From Rhodococcus sp. 14-2470-1b (GTDB lineage: Bacteria; Actinomycetota; Actinomycetes; Mycobacteriales; Mycobacteriaceae), in assembly GCF_002259415.1 (NCBI RefSeq), contig NZ_NPFY01000004.1:248001-312000 (forward strand): a stretch of DNA of 64,000 bases. Reading direction: 5' to 3'. This document shows, in pieces, positions 44,536 through 54,016 of the stretch; the stretch's first letter is position 1; each line of letters opens with the position of its first letter. A model generated the notes under the pieces. That model was not told where the DNA came from and made no database searches. It saw only the letters and a program-made list of their open reading frames with translations. The position numbers and the translations under genes were made by a program.

Positions 44536-45849
44536 ATGACTGCCGACAAATTTCACCTGGGTTGGTTCCTCGGAGCCGGTTTCGGTGTCCAATCCTGGAA
44601 CCAGCCGTGGTCCGGTACCGGTGCCACCGACTGGATGATGCCCGATCAGTACGTCGACCTTGCGCACTCGCTCGAACGCGCGTGTTTCGACTTCCTGATC
44701 ATGGAGGATTCCGTACAGGTCTCCGACACCTACAAGGGGTCGATGGAGTACTACCTCGCGACGGCATCGGCTGCGCCCAAACATGATCCCGCTGCGCTTG
44801 CTGCGATCCTGTCGTACACCACCAAGCACCTCGGGATCGTACCGACGCTCACCACGACGTTCTACCACCCCTATACCGTCGCTCGATTGATGTCGACGCT
44901 CGATCACATCGCGGAAGGCCGCATCGGCTGGAACATCGTGACCGGCAGCAACACCCGTGCAGCCCAGAACTACGGCTTCGACATGCCCGAGCACGATCTT
45001 CGTTACGACATGGCCGACGAGTTCGTCGAACTGACTCGCAAGCTGTGGGACTCGTGGCAGGAGGGCGCCGTGGTGGCCGACACCGCGCCAGGTGGCATCT
45101 ACGCCGACCACGAGAAAGTGAACCGGATCGACTTCGAGGGCAAGTTCTACAAGTCCCGAGGACCGCTCAACACCGTTCCCAGTCCGCAGCGACGCCCGGT
45201 GTTCCTGCAAGCCGGAGGCTCGGACAAGGGCAAGGAGTTCGCCGCCAAACACGCCGATGCCATCATCTCCAACCCTCACGGGACCGACAAGATGCGCCGC
45301 TACCGCGAGGACATTCGCCAAGGCGCCGCCGAAGCCGGGCGCAACCCCGACGACGTCAAGGTCATGTACCTGATCTCACCGATCCTGGGTGAGACCACTG
45401 CCGAGGCCAAGGCCAAGCAGCAGCGACGGCAGGACGCAGCATCGCGCAACATCGATGGCCTGCTGGCCGGCCGCTCGCATCTGTCCGGTATCGACCTCAG
45501 CCAGTTCGACCTCGATGCACCGTTACCTGCAGACCTCGAAAGCAACGGCCACCGAAGCAGTTTCGCCGAGTTCAAGGGAGACGGGACACAAACCCTGCGT
45601 GAGCGGATCACCAGCCACAGTGCAATCGACACGCTCGAATTCGTCGGCACCCCGGACGACGTCGCCGACATGATGGACGGCGTCATGCAGGAGGTCGGTG
45701 GCGACGGGTTCCTCATCGCCGGGGCGCCGATGAACCGCAGATACGTCGCCGAGATCACCGACGGGCTCGTCCCCGCACTCAAGCGTCGCGGGTTGACCCG
45801 TACCTCCTATGAGCACAAGCACTTCCGCGACAACCTTCGCGCATTCTGA
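44536..45849 (+). CDS. FMN-dependent monooxygenase 3 (NtaA/DszA-type LLM)
   Basis: A 437-residue member of the WNQPWSG subgroup with copies 1 and 4. It has the most divergent flavin-site block of that group: WNIVTGSNTRAAQNYGF in place of the usual SSEDRAAQN, and LNTVPSPQRRPVFLQAGGSDKGKEFAAKHADAI. Different active-site side chains suggest a different substrate. Starts 30 bp after copy 2. Confidence 0.87.
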   Translation: MTADKFHLGWFLGAGFGVQSWNQPWSGTGATDWMMPDQYVDLAHSLERACFDFLIMEDSVQVSDTYKGSMEYYLATASAAPKHDPAALAAILSYTTKHLGIVPTLTTTFYHPYTVARLMSTLDHIAEGRIGWNIVTGSNTRAAQNYGFDMPEHDLRYDMADEFVELTRKLWDSWQEGAVVADTAPGGIYADHEKVNRIDFEGKFYKSRGPLNTVPSPQRRPVFLQAGGSDKGKEFAAKHADAIISNPHGTDKMRRYREDIRQGAAEAGRNPDDVKVMYLISPILGETTAEAKAKQQRRQDAASRNIDGLLAGRSHLSGIDLSQFDLDAPLPADLESNGHRSSFAEFKGDGTQTLRERITSHSAIDTLEFVGTPDDVADMMDGVMQEVGGDGFLIAGAPMNRRYVAEITDGLVPALKRRGLTRTSYEHKHFRDNLRAF

Positions 45850-45881
45850 TCCGTCGATCCCGCAACGTAGAAAGAGGAAAA

Positions 45882-47171
45882 ATGTTCCACTTGGGTTGGT
45901 TTCTGAGCTGGCAGGTGCAGTCGTGGAACCAGATGTGGTCGGGTGAAGGCGGTACCGAATGGAACCATCCCGAACTCTACATCGACATGACGCAGGCCCT
46001 CGAACGTGCAGGATTCGACTACATCATGTTCGAGGACGGCTCGTTCGTGCCGGACTCGTTCGGCGGGAACGCAAAGTGGTGGTTGGCCAACGCACGGTCG
46101 GTCCCGAAGCAAGATCCCCACTCCCTGCTCCCCATCCTGAGCCAGTTCACCGAGCACCTGGGACTCATCGGCACGATGACCACGTCGTTCCATCCGCCCT
46201 ACATGGCAGCTCGCACGGCTGCGACGCTCGATCACCTCAGCCACGGCCGAGCAGGCATCAACCTCGTCACCTCGCACAACGTGCGCACCGCGCAGAATTT
46301 CGGGTTCGAGGAGATGTTCGAGCACGACCACCGGTACGAGATGGCGGACGAGTGGATCGATCTCGTCAAACAGCTGTGGGCGTCGTGGGAACCGGACTCG
46401 GTGCGCCTCGACCGCGAAGCCGGCGTGTTCGCAGATTTCGAGAAGGTCCACGCCATCGACTTCAAAGGCACGTATCACTCGTCTCGCGGACCACTGAACA
46501 CCACACCGACGCCACAGGGCCGTCCGGTGATCTGCCAAGCCGGTGGCTCACCGGCGGGACGCGGATTCGCGGCCAAGCACGCCGAGACCATCTTGGCGCA
46601 GGTCGAGAGCGTCGAGGCGATGAAGACCTACCGTGACGACGTTCGCGCACGGATGGTCGCCGAGGGCAGAGATCCGGACTCGTGCAAGATCATGTTCATC
46701 GTCAGTCCGGTACTCGGTGAGACCCGACGTGAGGCCGAGGACAAGCACGAACGCATTCTCGCCGGATTCCGCAACGACATCGACGTCAACCTTGCCTCCA
46801 TGTCCTATGCCAGCGGAATCGACTTCTCGAAGTTCGATCTGGACGCGCCGATCCCTTCGGTGGAGACCAACGCGGGTCGCGGCACGATGGCGTTGATCGG
46901 GGCGAACACCACCGGAATGACTCTGCGTGAGGCCGCCAGCTCGGACATCCGCAAATCGGTCGACCTGATCGGGACGGCCGACGCGGTGGCAGAGCAGATG
47001 GGTGAGATCGCAGCGGAAGTCGGCGGAGACGGATTCCTGATTGCCGGCAGTGTGCACCGCAGGTACATCAGCGAGATCACCGACGGTTTGGCGCCGGAGC
47101 TACGCAAACGAGGTTTGATCCGCGACGGGTACGCGCACGAATTGTTCCGCGACAACCTGATGGACTTCTGA
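45882..47171 (+). CDS. FMN-dependent monooxygenase 4 (NtaA/DszA-type LLM)
   Basis: A 429-residue paralogue opening MFHLGWFLSWQVQSWNQMW. The acidic-loop motif reads MFEDGSFVPDSFGGN, unlike LEDSSMVSD in the others, and the flavin block is LVTSHNVRTAQNFGFE. AGAGGA precedes the ATG. It is followed 26 bp later by an MFS gene. Confidence 0.87.
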   Translation: MFHLGWFLSWQVQSWNQMWSGEGGTEWNHPELYIDMTQALERAGFDYIMFEDGSFVPDSFGGNAKWWLANARSVPKQDPHSLLPILSQFTEHLGLIGTMTTSFHPPYMAARTAATLDHLSHGRAGINLVTSHNVRTAQNFGFEEMFEHDHRYEMADEWIDLVKQLWASWEPDSVRLDREAGVFADFEKVHAIDFKGTYHSSRGPLNTTPTPQGRPVICQAGGSPAGRGFAAKHAETILAQVESVEAMKTYRDDVRARMVAEGRDPDSCKIMFIVSPVLGETRREAEDKHERILAGFRNDIDVNLASMSYASGIDFSKFDLDAPIPSVETNAGRGTMALIGANTTGMTLREAASSDIRKSVDLIGTADAVAEQMGEIAAEVGGDGFLIAGSVHRRYISEITDGLAPELRKRGLIRDGYAHELFRDNLMDF

Positions 47172-47197
47172 TCGACGCTGCAGGGGCGTACACGCCG

Positions 47198-48709
47198 GTG
47201 GATCCGCGGCCACCGTCGCGGCCCGACAACTATCCGTGGCGAGTACTGTCCGTCACCGGGCTGGGTATGAGCATCACCTTCGTCTCGGTGAGCATGCTTC
47301 CAGTGGCCCTGCCCGACATGAGTGCAGGCTTGAACGCCTCTGCAGCACAGACCGATTGGTTCATGCTCGCGTATCTCTTGACGACCGCCGTCTTCATTCT
47401 GGTTCTCGGCAAGGTAGCCGACATCCTCGGCCGAAGGCCGGTCTATCTGGCAGGCCTCGCGCTGCTGACGGTCAGCGGTGCGGTGATCTCGCTGTCGAGC
47501 GATCCAGCACTGGTGATCGGGCTACGGGTCGTGCAGGGTGTCGGCGCCGCCGCGGTGATCACCAACACCACCGCGCTGCTGGTCGAGGCCTTCGCACCTG
47601 CGCAGCTCGCGATCGGAATCGGCTGGAATATCACGATCATGTCGCTCGCTGTTTCGATCGGCCCGCTTCTCGGCGGTGTTCTGACCGAAACAACAGGGTG
47701 GCGCGGCGTCTTCGGAGTCGTTGTGCCCCTCGGTGTGCTCGGGACGGCCTGGGCCGCGATCACGTTGCGCCGGACCGATCGGCCTCCTCGCGCAGCGAGG
47801 TTCGACTACGTCGGTGCGATGGGGTCGATGATTGTGCTCGGATGCCTCGTCTACGGGGTGAACCGTGGTGGCAGCGTCGGTTTCGGTTCGGTCCACGCAT
47901 TGTTTCCCTTGGCCGTGGTCGTCCTGGGGCTTCCCCTGTTCTGGTGGTGGGAACGACGCACCATCGACCCGATCGTCGACCCCGCGTTGCTGACCAGCCG
48001 CTTCCGCGGCTGCGCCTACAGCGCGTCGTTTCTCGTCACCATCGCCGAAGGTGCGGTGGCAGTGACGATGTCCCTGTACCTCCAGAGCGTCGAAGGACGC
48101 AGCCCGATCGAGGCCGGACTGCAGATCACGGCACTGGCCGTCGGCACCACGATGATGTCGCCGATCGCCGGTCGGCTGGCGACACGCGTACGGACGCGAG
48201 TGCTGACCACGGCCTCCACCCTCGGCACGGCCACCGTCCTCACGGTGCTGGCTCTGCACATCGGCGGACCGGCAGCGGATGTGCCCGTCGTCGTCATACT
48301 CTTCGCGCTCGGACTGACCGGCGCAATTTTCAAGACCGCGAATGCTGCTGCAATCAACGTCGGCGTACCGCCCAATCGATCCGGCATGGCGAACGGGCTC
48401 CGTGTATCGCTGGACAACACTGCGGTGACGGTCAGCACTGCGCTTGCGTTGGTCCTGGCCGTGTCGGCATTGCCTCCTGCGCTCCGCGAACTCGTCTACT
48501 CCGGGGACGCCCTCATGCTGCCGGCCTCGGAAACAAGCTCCCTGACAACAGGGTTCGTCGTGGCAATCGCCATGATGGCAGCCAGCGCCCTCGCCGCCAG
48601 TGTTCCGTCGACACTGCGCGGAGTCCGAGACGACGAACCGTCGGAAATCCGGAGAGTCCGTCGCCTTTCATCCGAACGACAATCGAGAACAAGGAGTACA
48701 CGGCAATGA
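47198..48709 (+). CDS. MFS transporter, DHA2-like
   Basis: A 503-residue facilitator with about 14 helices. ALPDMSAGLNASAAQTDWFMLAYLL and GKVADILGRRPVYLAGL are typical of DHA2-type exporters. GTG start at 47198. Its TGA overlaps the monooxygenase 5 start (ATGA), so transport and oxidation are produced together. It could export a product or a toxic analogue. Confidence 0.83.
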   Translation: MDPRPPSRPDNYPWRVLSVTGLGMSITFVSVSMLPVALPDMSAGLNASAAQTDWFMLAYLLTTAVFILVLGKVADILGRRPVYLAGLALLTVSGAVISLSSDPALVIGLRVVQGVGAAAVITNTTALLVEAFAPAQLAIGIGWNITIMSLAVSIGPLLGGVLTETTGWRGVFGVVVPLGVLGTAWAAITLRRTDRPPRAARFDYVGAMGSMIVLGCLVYGVNRGGSVGFGSVHALFPLAVVVLGLPLFWWWERRTIDPIVDPALLTSRFRGCAYSASFLVTIAEGAVAVTMSLYLQSVEGRSPIEAGLQITALAVGTTMMSPIAGRLATRVRTRVLTTASTLGTATVLTVLALHIGGPAADVPVVVILFALGLTGAIFKTANAAAINVGVPPNRSGMANGLRVSLDNTAVTVSTALALVLAVSALPPALRELVYSGDALMLPASETSSLTTGFVVAIAMMAASALAASVPSTLRGVRDDEPSEIRRVRRLSSERQSRTRSTRQ

Positions 48710-49995
48710 CCAAATTTCATCTGGGGTGGTTCACCAACTTCTCCAATCCGCCGTGGAACACCACGTGGGCCGGCGACGAGGGCAAGACGTGGGCGAACGG
48801 TGAGCTGCACGTCGACTTCGCGCGAGCACTCGAGCGGGCCTGCTTCGACTACATCATGCTCGAGGATTCGTCGATGGTCTCGGATGCTTTCGAGAACTCG
48901 TCCCGCGTCGACCTGAAGTACGGCCTCTACGCCCCCAAACACGATCCGGTCACGCTGGTGCCGGTGCTGACGGCCGCGACCGAGCACATCGGAGTCATCG
49001 CAACCTGCTCCACATCCTTCTACCCACCGTGGCTGCTCGCCCGCCGCTTCTCGACGCTCGACCACGTCAGCAAGGGCCGTGTCGGCTGGAACGTCGTCAC
49101 CTCCAGCGAAGATCGTGCTGCGCAGAACTACGGTATGGACAAGCTGGCCGAGCACGACCAACGATACGAACGCGCAGACGAATTCGTCGATCTGGTCAAG
49201 CAACTCTGGGCATCGTGGGAAGACGACGCGATGGTTCTCGACCGCGAGAGCGGCACCTACGTCGATCACACCAAGGTGCACGTCACCGATTTCCGTGGCA
49301 AGTTCCACGCCTCGCGCGGCCCCCTGAACCTTCCGAAGTCCCCGCAGGGTGAACCGGTGATCTGCCAAGCCGGCGGTTCACCCCGCGGCCGGGAGTTCGC
49401 CGCGCGCAACGCCGAGACCATTCTGAGCGCAGCCAAGGATCCCGTCGCGATGAAGGCGTTTCGCGACGACATCCGGATGCGAATGGAGAAGGCAGGACGC
49501 GATCCCGACAGCTGCAAGATCATGTTCATCACCCAACCCGTGCTCGCCGATACCGACGCCGACGCGAGGGCGAAGGTCGAACGAATGACTGCGGACGTCG
49601 ACTCACGTATCGAATCCGCACTCGGTCACATCTCAGCCCTCACCGAAATCGACCTCTCGAGTTACGAACTGGACGAGGAATTCCCTGAACTGTCCACCAA
49701 CGGACATCGAACGACTCTGGGCGACTTCCTCTCCTACGGAAACACGCCGCGCAAGGCCGCTCTCGGATGGTCGATGAAGAACGTGCACTACGTGGGAACG
49801 CCCGACTCGGTCGCCGAGCAGATGGGCGAGACGATGGACTTCGTCGGAGGCGACGGATTCCTCGTCACCGGCAGTATCGGTCGACGCTACGTCGGCGAGA
49901 TCACCGAGGGGTTGGTGCCTGCACTGCAGCGACGCGGCCTCGTACGCACGAAGTACGAGCACGCGCACTTCCGTGACAATCTCCTGTCGTTCTGA
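48706..49995 (+). CDS. FMN-dependent monooxygenase 5 (NtaA/DszA-type LLM)
   Basis: A 429-residue paralogue (MTKFHLGWFTNFSNPPWNTTW). The blocks CFDYIMLEDSSMVSDAF, WNVVTSSEDRAAQNYGMD and ICQAGGSPRGREFAARNAETIL place it with copy 7 (both have SPRGR-FAARNA). The start overlaps the MFS stop by 4 nt, and its own stop overlaps the next MFS start by 1 nt (TGATG). Confidence 0.87.
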   Translation: MTKFHLGWFTNFSNPPWNTTWAGDEGKTWANGELHVDFARALERACFDYIMLEDSSMVSDAFENSSRVDLKYGLYAPKHDPVTLVPVLTAATEHIGVIATCSTSFYPPWLLARRFSTLDHVSKGRVGWNVVTSSEDRAAQNYGMDKLAEHDQRYERADEFVDLVKQLWASWEDDAMVLDRESGTYVDHTKVHVTDFRGKFHASRGPLNLPKSPQGEPVICQAGGSPRGREFAARNAETILSAAKDPVAMKAFRDDIRMRMEKAGRDPDSCKIMFITQPVLADTDADARAKVERMTADVDSRIESALGHISALTEIDLSSYELDEEFPELSTNGHRTTLGDFLSYGNTPRKAALGWSMKNVHYVGTPDSVAEQMGETMDFVGGDGFLVTGSIGRRYVGEITEGLVPALQRRGLVRTKYEHAHFRDNLLSF

Positions 49996-51458
49996 TGCGC
50001 TTCCCTCGACGCGATTCGGTCGTGCCAGGGCCGGTGTACGCGTTGGCGTTCGTCAACGTGTGCATCGGGCTCGGGTACGGCGTCGTCGCACCGGTCATCC
50101 CGGTGTTCGCACGGGATTTCGGTGTCAGCGACCTTGCAGCGTCGTCCGTGGTCAGCATCTACGCGTTCACTCGCGTGCTGGCCTCGTTCGGTGCGAGCCG
50201 CATACTGCTCCGCTTCGACGAGCGGACGGTCCTCACTGTCGGACTGCTCCTCGCCGCGGCGTCGTCACTGGCCGCAGCTTTCGCGCCGACGTTTCTGGCG
50301 TTGCTGGTGCTCCGAGCGGTCGGGGGAATCGGCACGGCGATGTTCACCGTATCGGGGCAACAACTCCTCTTCAGGTACAGCACAGCGGAGAGTGGAGGAC
50401 GCACCGCGTCGGTGTTCCAGTCGGGTTTCCTGATCGGTGGGGTACTCGGCCCGGTGATCGGCGGCGCCGTCGCCCTGGTGTCGCTGCGAGCGCCCTTCCT
50501 GACGCACGCGATCACTCTGATCGTCGGCGTTGCGGTGGTGTGGCTGGCGTTCCGATCCAGCGACCGTAAGGACGCGGCAGCCGGCGTCGAGCACGACCTG
50601 TCGACGCGGCCCGAGCAGATGAGTCTGCTGGACGCGCTTCGTCATCCAGGCTTCCGCGCGGCGATCTCGTCCAACTTCGCCAACGGGTGGATAGGGAACG
50701 GCGTTCGCTTCACTCTCGTTCCACTGTTCGTCGCAACAGTCATCGGTGGGAGCCCGTTCGTCTCGGGGTTGGTCCTGGTCGTCGGCGCGATCGTACAGAT
50801 CGTCGTCGTCAAACCCGCCGGCATCCTCGTCGACCGGTGGGGACGTCGGCCGATGCTGGCGGCAGGATCGGCCTTGATCTTGTTCGGGATCGTTCTCCTC
50901 GCCGTGTTCCCGACCCTGCTGGTGCTGGTCTTCACCATGATCCTGTGGGGTGTCGGCGGAACGTTCGCGATGGTCTCGAGTGCGGCCACGGTGGGAGACG
51001 TGCTGCACGGCAGGGGAGGAACGCCGATCGCCGTGTACCAGGTGACCTTCGACGTCGGAACCATGCTCGGCCCACTCGTCGCCGGTGCTGTGGCCGCACA
51101 GGCCTCCTACTCCCTGGCATTCACCGCAAGTGTTCCCGTGGCGGCACTGGCCGTCCTCCTCGCGCTCCGGCCGTGGCGAACCAACGGAACGGCGACCCCG
51201 GATTCCAAGGTGGTCGTCACCGACGAATCCGCGACCTCGGCGTCGTCCATCAGATCTTTACCGACCAAGGAACAACGCGAGCACCGCTCGAGAAATGAGG
51301 AGAGATGTCAACACCGTTCACCCTCGGCTGGTTCACCAACTATCTCGTCCCGGACTGGACGGGCCCGTGGGCAGGAACCGGCGGAACGGACTGGGCAGAC
51401 GGATCTTTCGCTGTCGACATCGTGCGCAAGTTCGAGCGAGCGGGAATCGACTTCGTGA
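49995..51458 (+). CDS. MFS transporter, unusually long 3' end
   Basis: A 487-residue open frame with 12 helices (PVYALAFVNVCIGLGYGVVAPVIPVFARDFGV..., VDRWGRRPMLAAG). The last helix ends near residue 395. The final ~50 codons overlap the start of monooxygenase 6 by 154 nt and encode a basic/Ser-rich tail with no membrane or family character. A normal stop is probably missing, through a frameshift or loss of a stop, or the overlap is real. It would have arisen beside copy 5, with which it is coupled. Confidence 0.78.
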   Translation: MRFPRRDSVVPGPVYALAFVNVCIGLGYGVVAPVIPVFARDFGVSDLAASSVVSIYAFTRVLASFGASRILLRFDERTVLTVGLLLAAASSLAAAFAPTFLALLVLRAVGGIGTAMFTVSGQQLLFRYSTAESGGRTASVFQSGFLIGGVLGPVIGGAVALVSLRAPFLTHAITLIVGVAVVWLAFRSSDRKDAAAGVEHDLSTRPEQMSLLDALRHPGFRAAISSNFANGWIGNGVRFTLVPLFVATVIGGSPFVSGLVLVVGAIVQIVVVKPAGILVDRWGRRPMLAAGSALILFGIVLLAVFPTLLVLVFTMILWGVGGTFAMVSSAATVGDVLHGRGGTPIAVYQVTFDVGTMLGPLVAGAVAAQASYSLAFTASVPVAALAVLLALRPWRTNGTATPDSKVVVTDESATSASSIRSLPTKEQREHRSRNEERCQHRSPSAGSPTISSRTGRARGQEPAERTGQTDLSLSTSCASSSERESTS

Positions 51459-52618
51459 TGCTCGAGGACTCGACCGCGCTCACCGACATCTACGGGGGCA
51501 CGTTCGAATCCGAACTCAAGTGGACACCGAGGGCTCCCAAGCATGATCCGATGGCTCTGGCATCGAGACTCGCGTACGAGACCGAGAAGATCGGCATCGT
51601 CGTCACCGCATCGACCAGTTTCTATCCCCCGTTTCTGCTGACACGGTTGCTCTCCACCCTCGATCACCTCAGCCACGGCCGAATCGGATGGAATATCGTC
51701 ACCTCGACCGGCGATCGAGCGGCTCAGAACTTCGGCCACGACACCCTCCCTGTCCACGACGAACGCTACGAGATCGCCGAGGAGTTCGTCGACGTGGCCA
51801 ACGCCCTGTGGGCGTCCTGGGACGTCGACGCCGCGTCGCCGATTCACCCTGGCCTGGAGTCCTACGTCGATCACACCAAAGTTCGCACCATCGACCACGC
51901 CGGTAAGCACTTCAAGGTTCGCGGCCCGCTGAACACACTGCCGAGTCCTCAGGGCAAACCCGTCATCTGTCAGGCGGGAGCGTCCGCGTCGGGCATCGAT
52001 CTGGCTGCCCGTGTAGCCGATCTCGTGGTGTCCGCGCCGAAGGGCCGCGCTGCGATGCGTGCGTATCGAGACACGATTCGCTCGCGCGCAGCGGGTTTCG
52101 GCCGAAACCCGGACGATGTCAAGGTTCTGTACATGGTGACGCCCATCCTGGGTGAGACCGAGAAGGACGCACGCCGTCGCGCGGAGCGTTACTACGAGCC
52201 CACCGACGCCGCCATCGCGCGGCGTCTGATCATGCTGTCCGGCGACATCGACTTCTCTCGGTTCGACGTCGACAAGCCGATTCCGGACGATCTGCACACC
52301 GAGGGGAGCACCAGCATCTTGGAGAATCTACATACCTGGGCGGAAGGACGGACCATCCGCGAGACTGTCGCGGCGGAACGAACAGAGTCTCTCAGGCTCG
52401 TCGGTACGCCTGCTTCGGTAGCCGACGAAATGGAAAGCGTCATCGAGGAAGTCGGTGGTGACGGGTTCCTGTTCTTCGGCGGTGGTGGCGGTGTGCTGAA
52501 CCGGCGATACGTCGACGACGTGTGCGACGGATTGATGCCAGAGCTTCGTCGCCGCGGCGTCGCGGGCACCGGGTTCCGAGGCCAGAGCCTCCGCGAGCAC
52601 CTGGCAGGTGCGCGATGA
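51305..52618 (+). CDS. FMN-dependent monooxygenase 6 (NtaA/DszA-type LLM)
   Basis: A 437-residue paralogue, the outlier of the group: MSTPFTLGWFTNYLVPDW, the loop reads MLEDSTALTDIYGGTF, and the late block is ICQAGASASGIDLAARVADLV where others have AGGSPxGR. AGGAGAG lies before the ATG, which fixes the start despite the overlap with the MFS frame. Its stop overlaps copy 7 by 4 nt. Confidence 0.86.
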   Translation: MSTPFTLGWFTNYLVPDWTGPWAGTGGTDWADGSFAVDIVRKFERAGIDFVMLEDSTALTDIYGGTFESELKWTPRAPKHDPMALASRLAYETEKIGIVVTASTSFYPPFLLTRLLSTLDHLSHGRIGWNIVTSTGDRAAQNFGHDTLPVHDERYEIAEEFVDVANALWASWDVDAASPIHPGLESYVDHTKVRTIDHAGKHFKVRGPLNTLPSPQGKPVICQAGASASGIDLAARVADLVVSAPKGRAAMRAYRDTIRSRAAGFGRNPDDVKVLYMVTPILGETEKDARRRAERYYEPTDAAIARRLIMLSGDIDFSRFDVDKPIPDDLHTEGSTSILENLHTWAEGRTIRETVAAERTESLRLVGTPASVADEMESVIEEVGGDGFLFFGGGGGVLNRRYVDDVCDGLMPELRRRGVAGTGFRGQSLREHLAGAR

Positions 52619-53943
52619 GCACGCCGCGGATGCACCTCGGTTGGTTCACCAGTTTCCGTCCTCCGGTGTGGACATCGCACTGGACCGGGTCCGACGCCGA
52701 TTCCTGGGCGGACGGACGCTTCCATGTGGAGATGGCGCGGGCTCTCGAACGCGCGGGCTTCGATTACCTGATGTTGGAGGACTCGTCGATGGTGTCCGAC
52801 ATCTACGGTGGGACAACCGAGTTCGACCTCGCCAAGGCTCAGTACGCGCCCAAACACGATCCGGTCGCCCTCGTTCCGATGCTCGCTGCCGCGACCTCCC
52901 GACTCGGGATCGTCGCGACGATGTCGACAAGTTTCTATCCCCCGTATCTGCTCGCGCGCACCGTCTCGACGCTGGATCACATGTCGCACGGACGAGTCGG
53001 GTGGAACGTGGTGACCTCCAGCGAGGATCGCGCTGCGCAGAACTTCGGAATGGACGCCCTGCCACCGCACGACGAACGATACGAGCGCGCGGAGGAGTTC
53101 GTCGAAGCAGTCGACGCGTTGTGGAAGTCGTGGGAACCGGACGCGGTGGTACTGGACCGCGAGTCGGGTACGTACGCGGACCACACCAAGGTCCACGATG
53201 CGAACTACGTCGGAAAGTTCCATCGCACGCGGGGGCCGCTGAACACGCTTCCGATGCCACAGGGGCGTCCGGTGATATGCCAGGCAGGCGGTTCACCCCG
53301 TGGACGCGCGTTCGCGGCACGCAACGCGGACACCATCATCTGTCAGGCTCAAGGCATCGAGGCGATGAAGGCCTACCGCGACGACGTACGGACGATGGCA
53401 TCCGACGCCGGTCGCGATCCCGACTCGATCAAGATCATGTACATCGTTTCTCCGGTCTTGGGTGAAACCGATGCCGAGGCAGCCGAGCTCGATGCTCGGT
53501 CCAGGGAAGCGACCGACGGCCGAGTGCATGCGGCATTGGCGCACCTGTCGGCTGTGACGGGCAACGACCTGTCGACGTTGGACATCGACACTCCCCCACC
53601 GCCGTTGTCCACCAACGGGCACCGCACCACGCTGGCGGACTTCCTCGCCGGATCCGGGGGCAGCAAGTTCAACGAGGACGGCTCCGAGAAGACGCTCCGA
53701 CAACTCGCGGCGACCTGGTCGATCACGTCGGTCCCACTGGTCGGAACACCGGAAACGGTGGCCGATCGGATGGAAGAGGTCATCGACGCTGTCGGTGGCG
53801 ACGGTTTCCTGATGACCGGAAGGCTCGGTCGGCGTTACTACACCGAAGTCACCGACGGTCTCGTGCCGGCGCTGCGGCGTCGAGGATTGGTGCGTGACGG
53901 CTACGCGCACCGCCAATTCCGCAACAACTTGTTGGACTTCTGA
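52615..53943 (+). CDS. FMN-dependent monooxygenase 7 (NtaA/DszA-type LLM)
   Basis: A 442-residue paralogue opening MSTPRMHLGWFTSFRPPVW, close to copy 5 in its late block (SPRGRAFAARNADTI). An insert around residues 340-360 (FLAGSGGSKFNEDGSEK) is not seen in the others. Last gene of the plus-strand run, ended by a strong hairpin. Confidence 0.87.
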   Translation: MSTPRMHLGWFTSFRPPVWTSHWTGSDADSWADGRFHVEMARALERAGFDYLMLEDSSMVSDIYGGTTEFDLAKAQYAPKHDPVALVPMLAAATSRLGIVATMSTSFYPPYLLARTVSTLDHMSHGRVGWNVVTSSEDRAAQNFGMDALPPHDERYERAEEFVEAVDALWKSWEPDAVVLDRESGTYADHTKVHDANYVGKFHRTRGPLNTLPMPQGRPVICQAGGSPRGRAFAARNADTIICQAQGIEAMKAYRDDVRTMASDAGRDPDSIKIMYIVSPVLGETDAEAAELDARSREATDGRVHAALAHLSAVTGNDLSTLDIDTPPPPLSTNGHRTTLADFLAGSGGSKFNEDGSEKTLRQLAATWSITSVPLVGTPETVADRMEEVIDAVGGDGFLMTGRLGRRYYTEVTDGLVPALRRRGLVRDGYAHRQFRNNLLDF

Positions 53944-53973
53944 CCCACGCCTCGAAAGCCGCTGTCCTGCTGG

Positions 53974-54013
53974 ACAGCAACGGAGCCGGTACCAGTGCCG
54001 GCTCCGTTGCTGT
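53974..54013. terminator. bidirectional terminator
   Basis: Perfect 16-bp inverted repeat ACAGCAACGGAGCCGG (53974-53989) and complement (53998-54013), 8-nt loop, in the 73-bp gap between convergent monooxygenase 7 and the GntR gene. No T tract. Confidence 0.8.
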
Positions 54014-54016
54014 CGA

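Noticed and set aside
47236..49995. A 919-codon plus-strand frame covering an MFS gene and monooxygenase 5
   Set aside because: The first ~490 codons are an Arg-rich out-of-frame reading of the MFS gene; the real monooxygenase starts at 48706 with the conserved FHLGWF.
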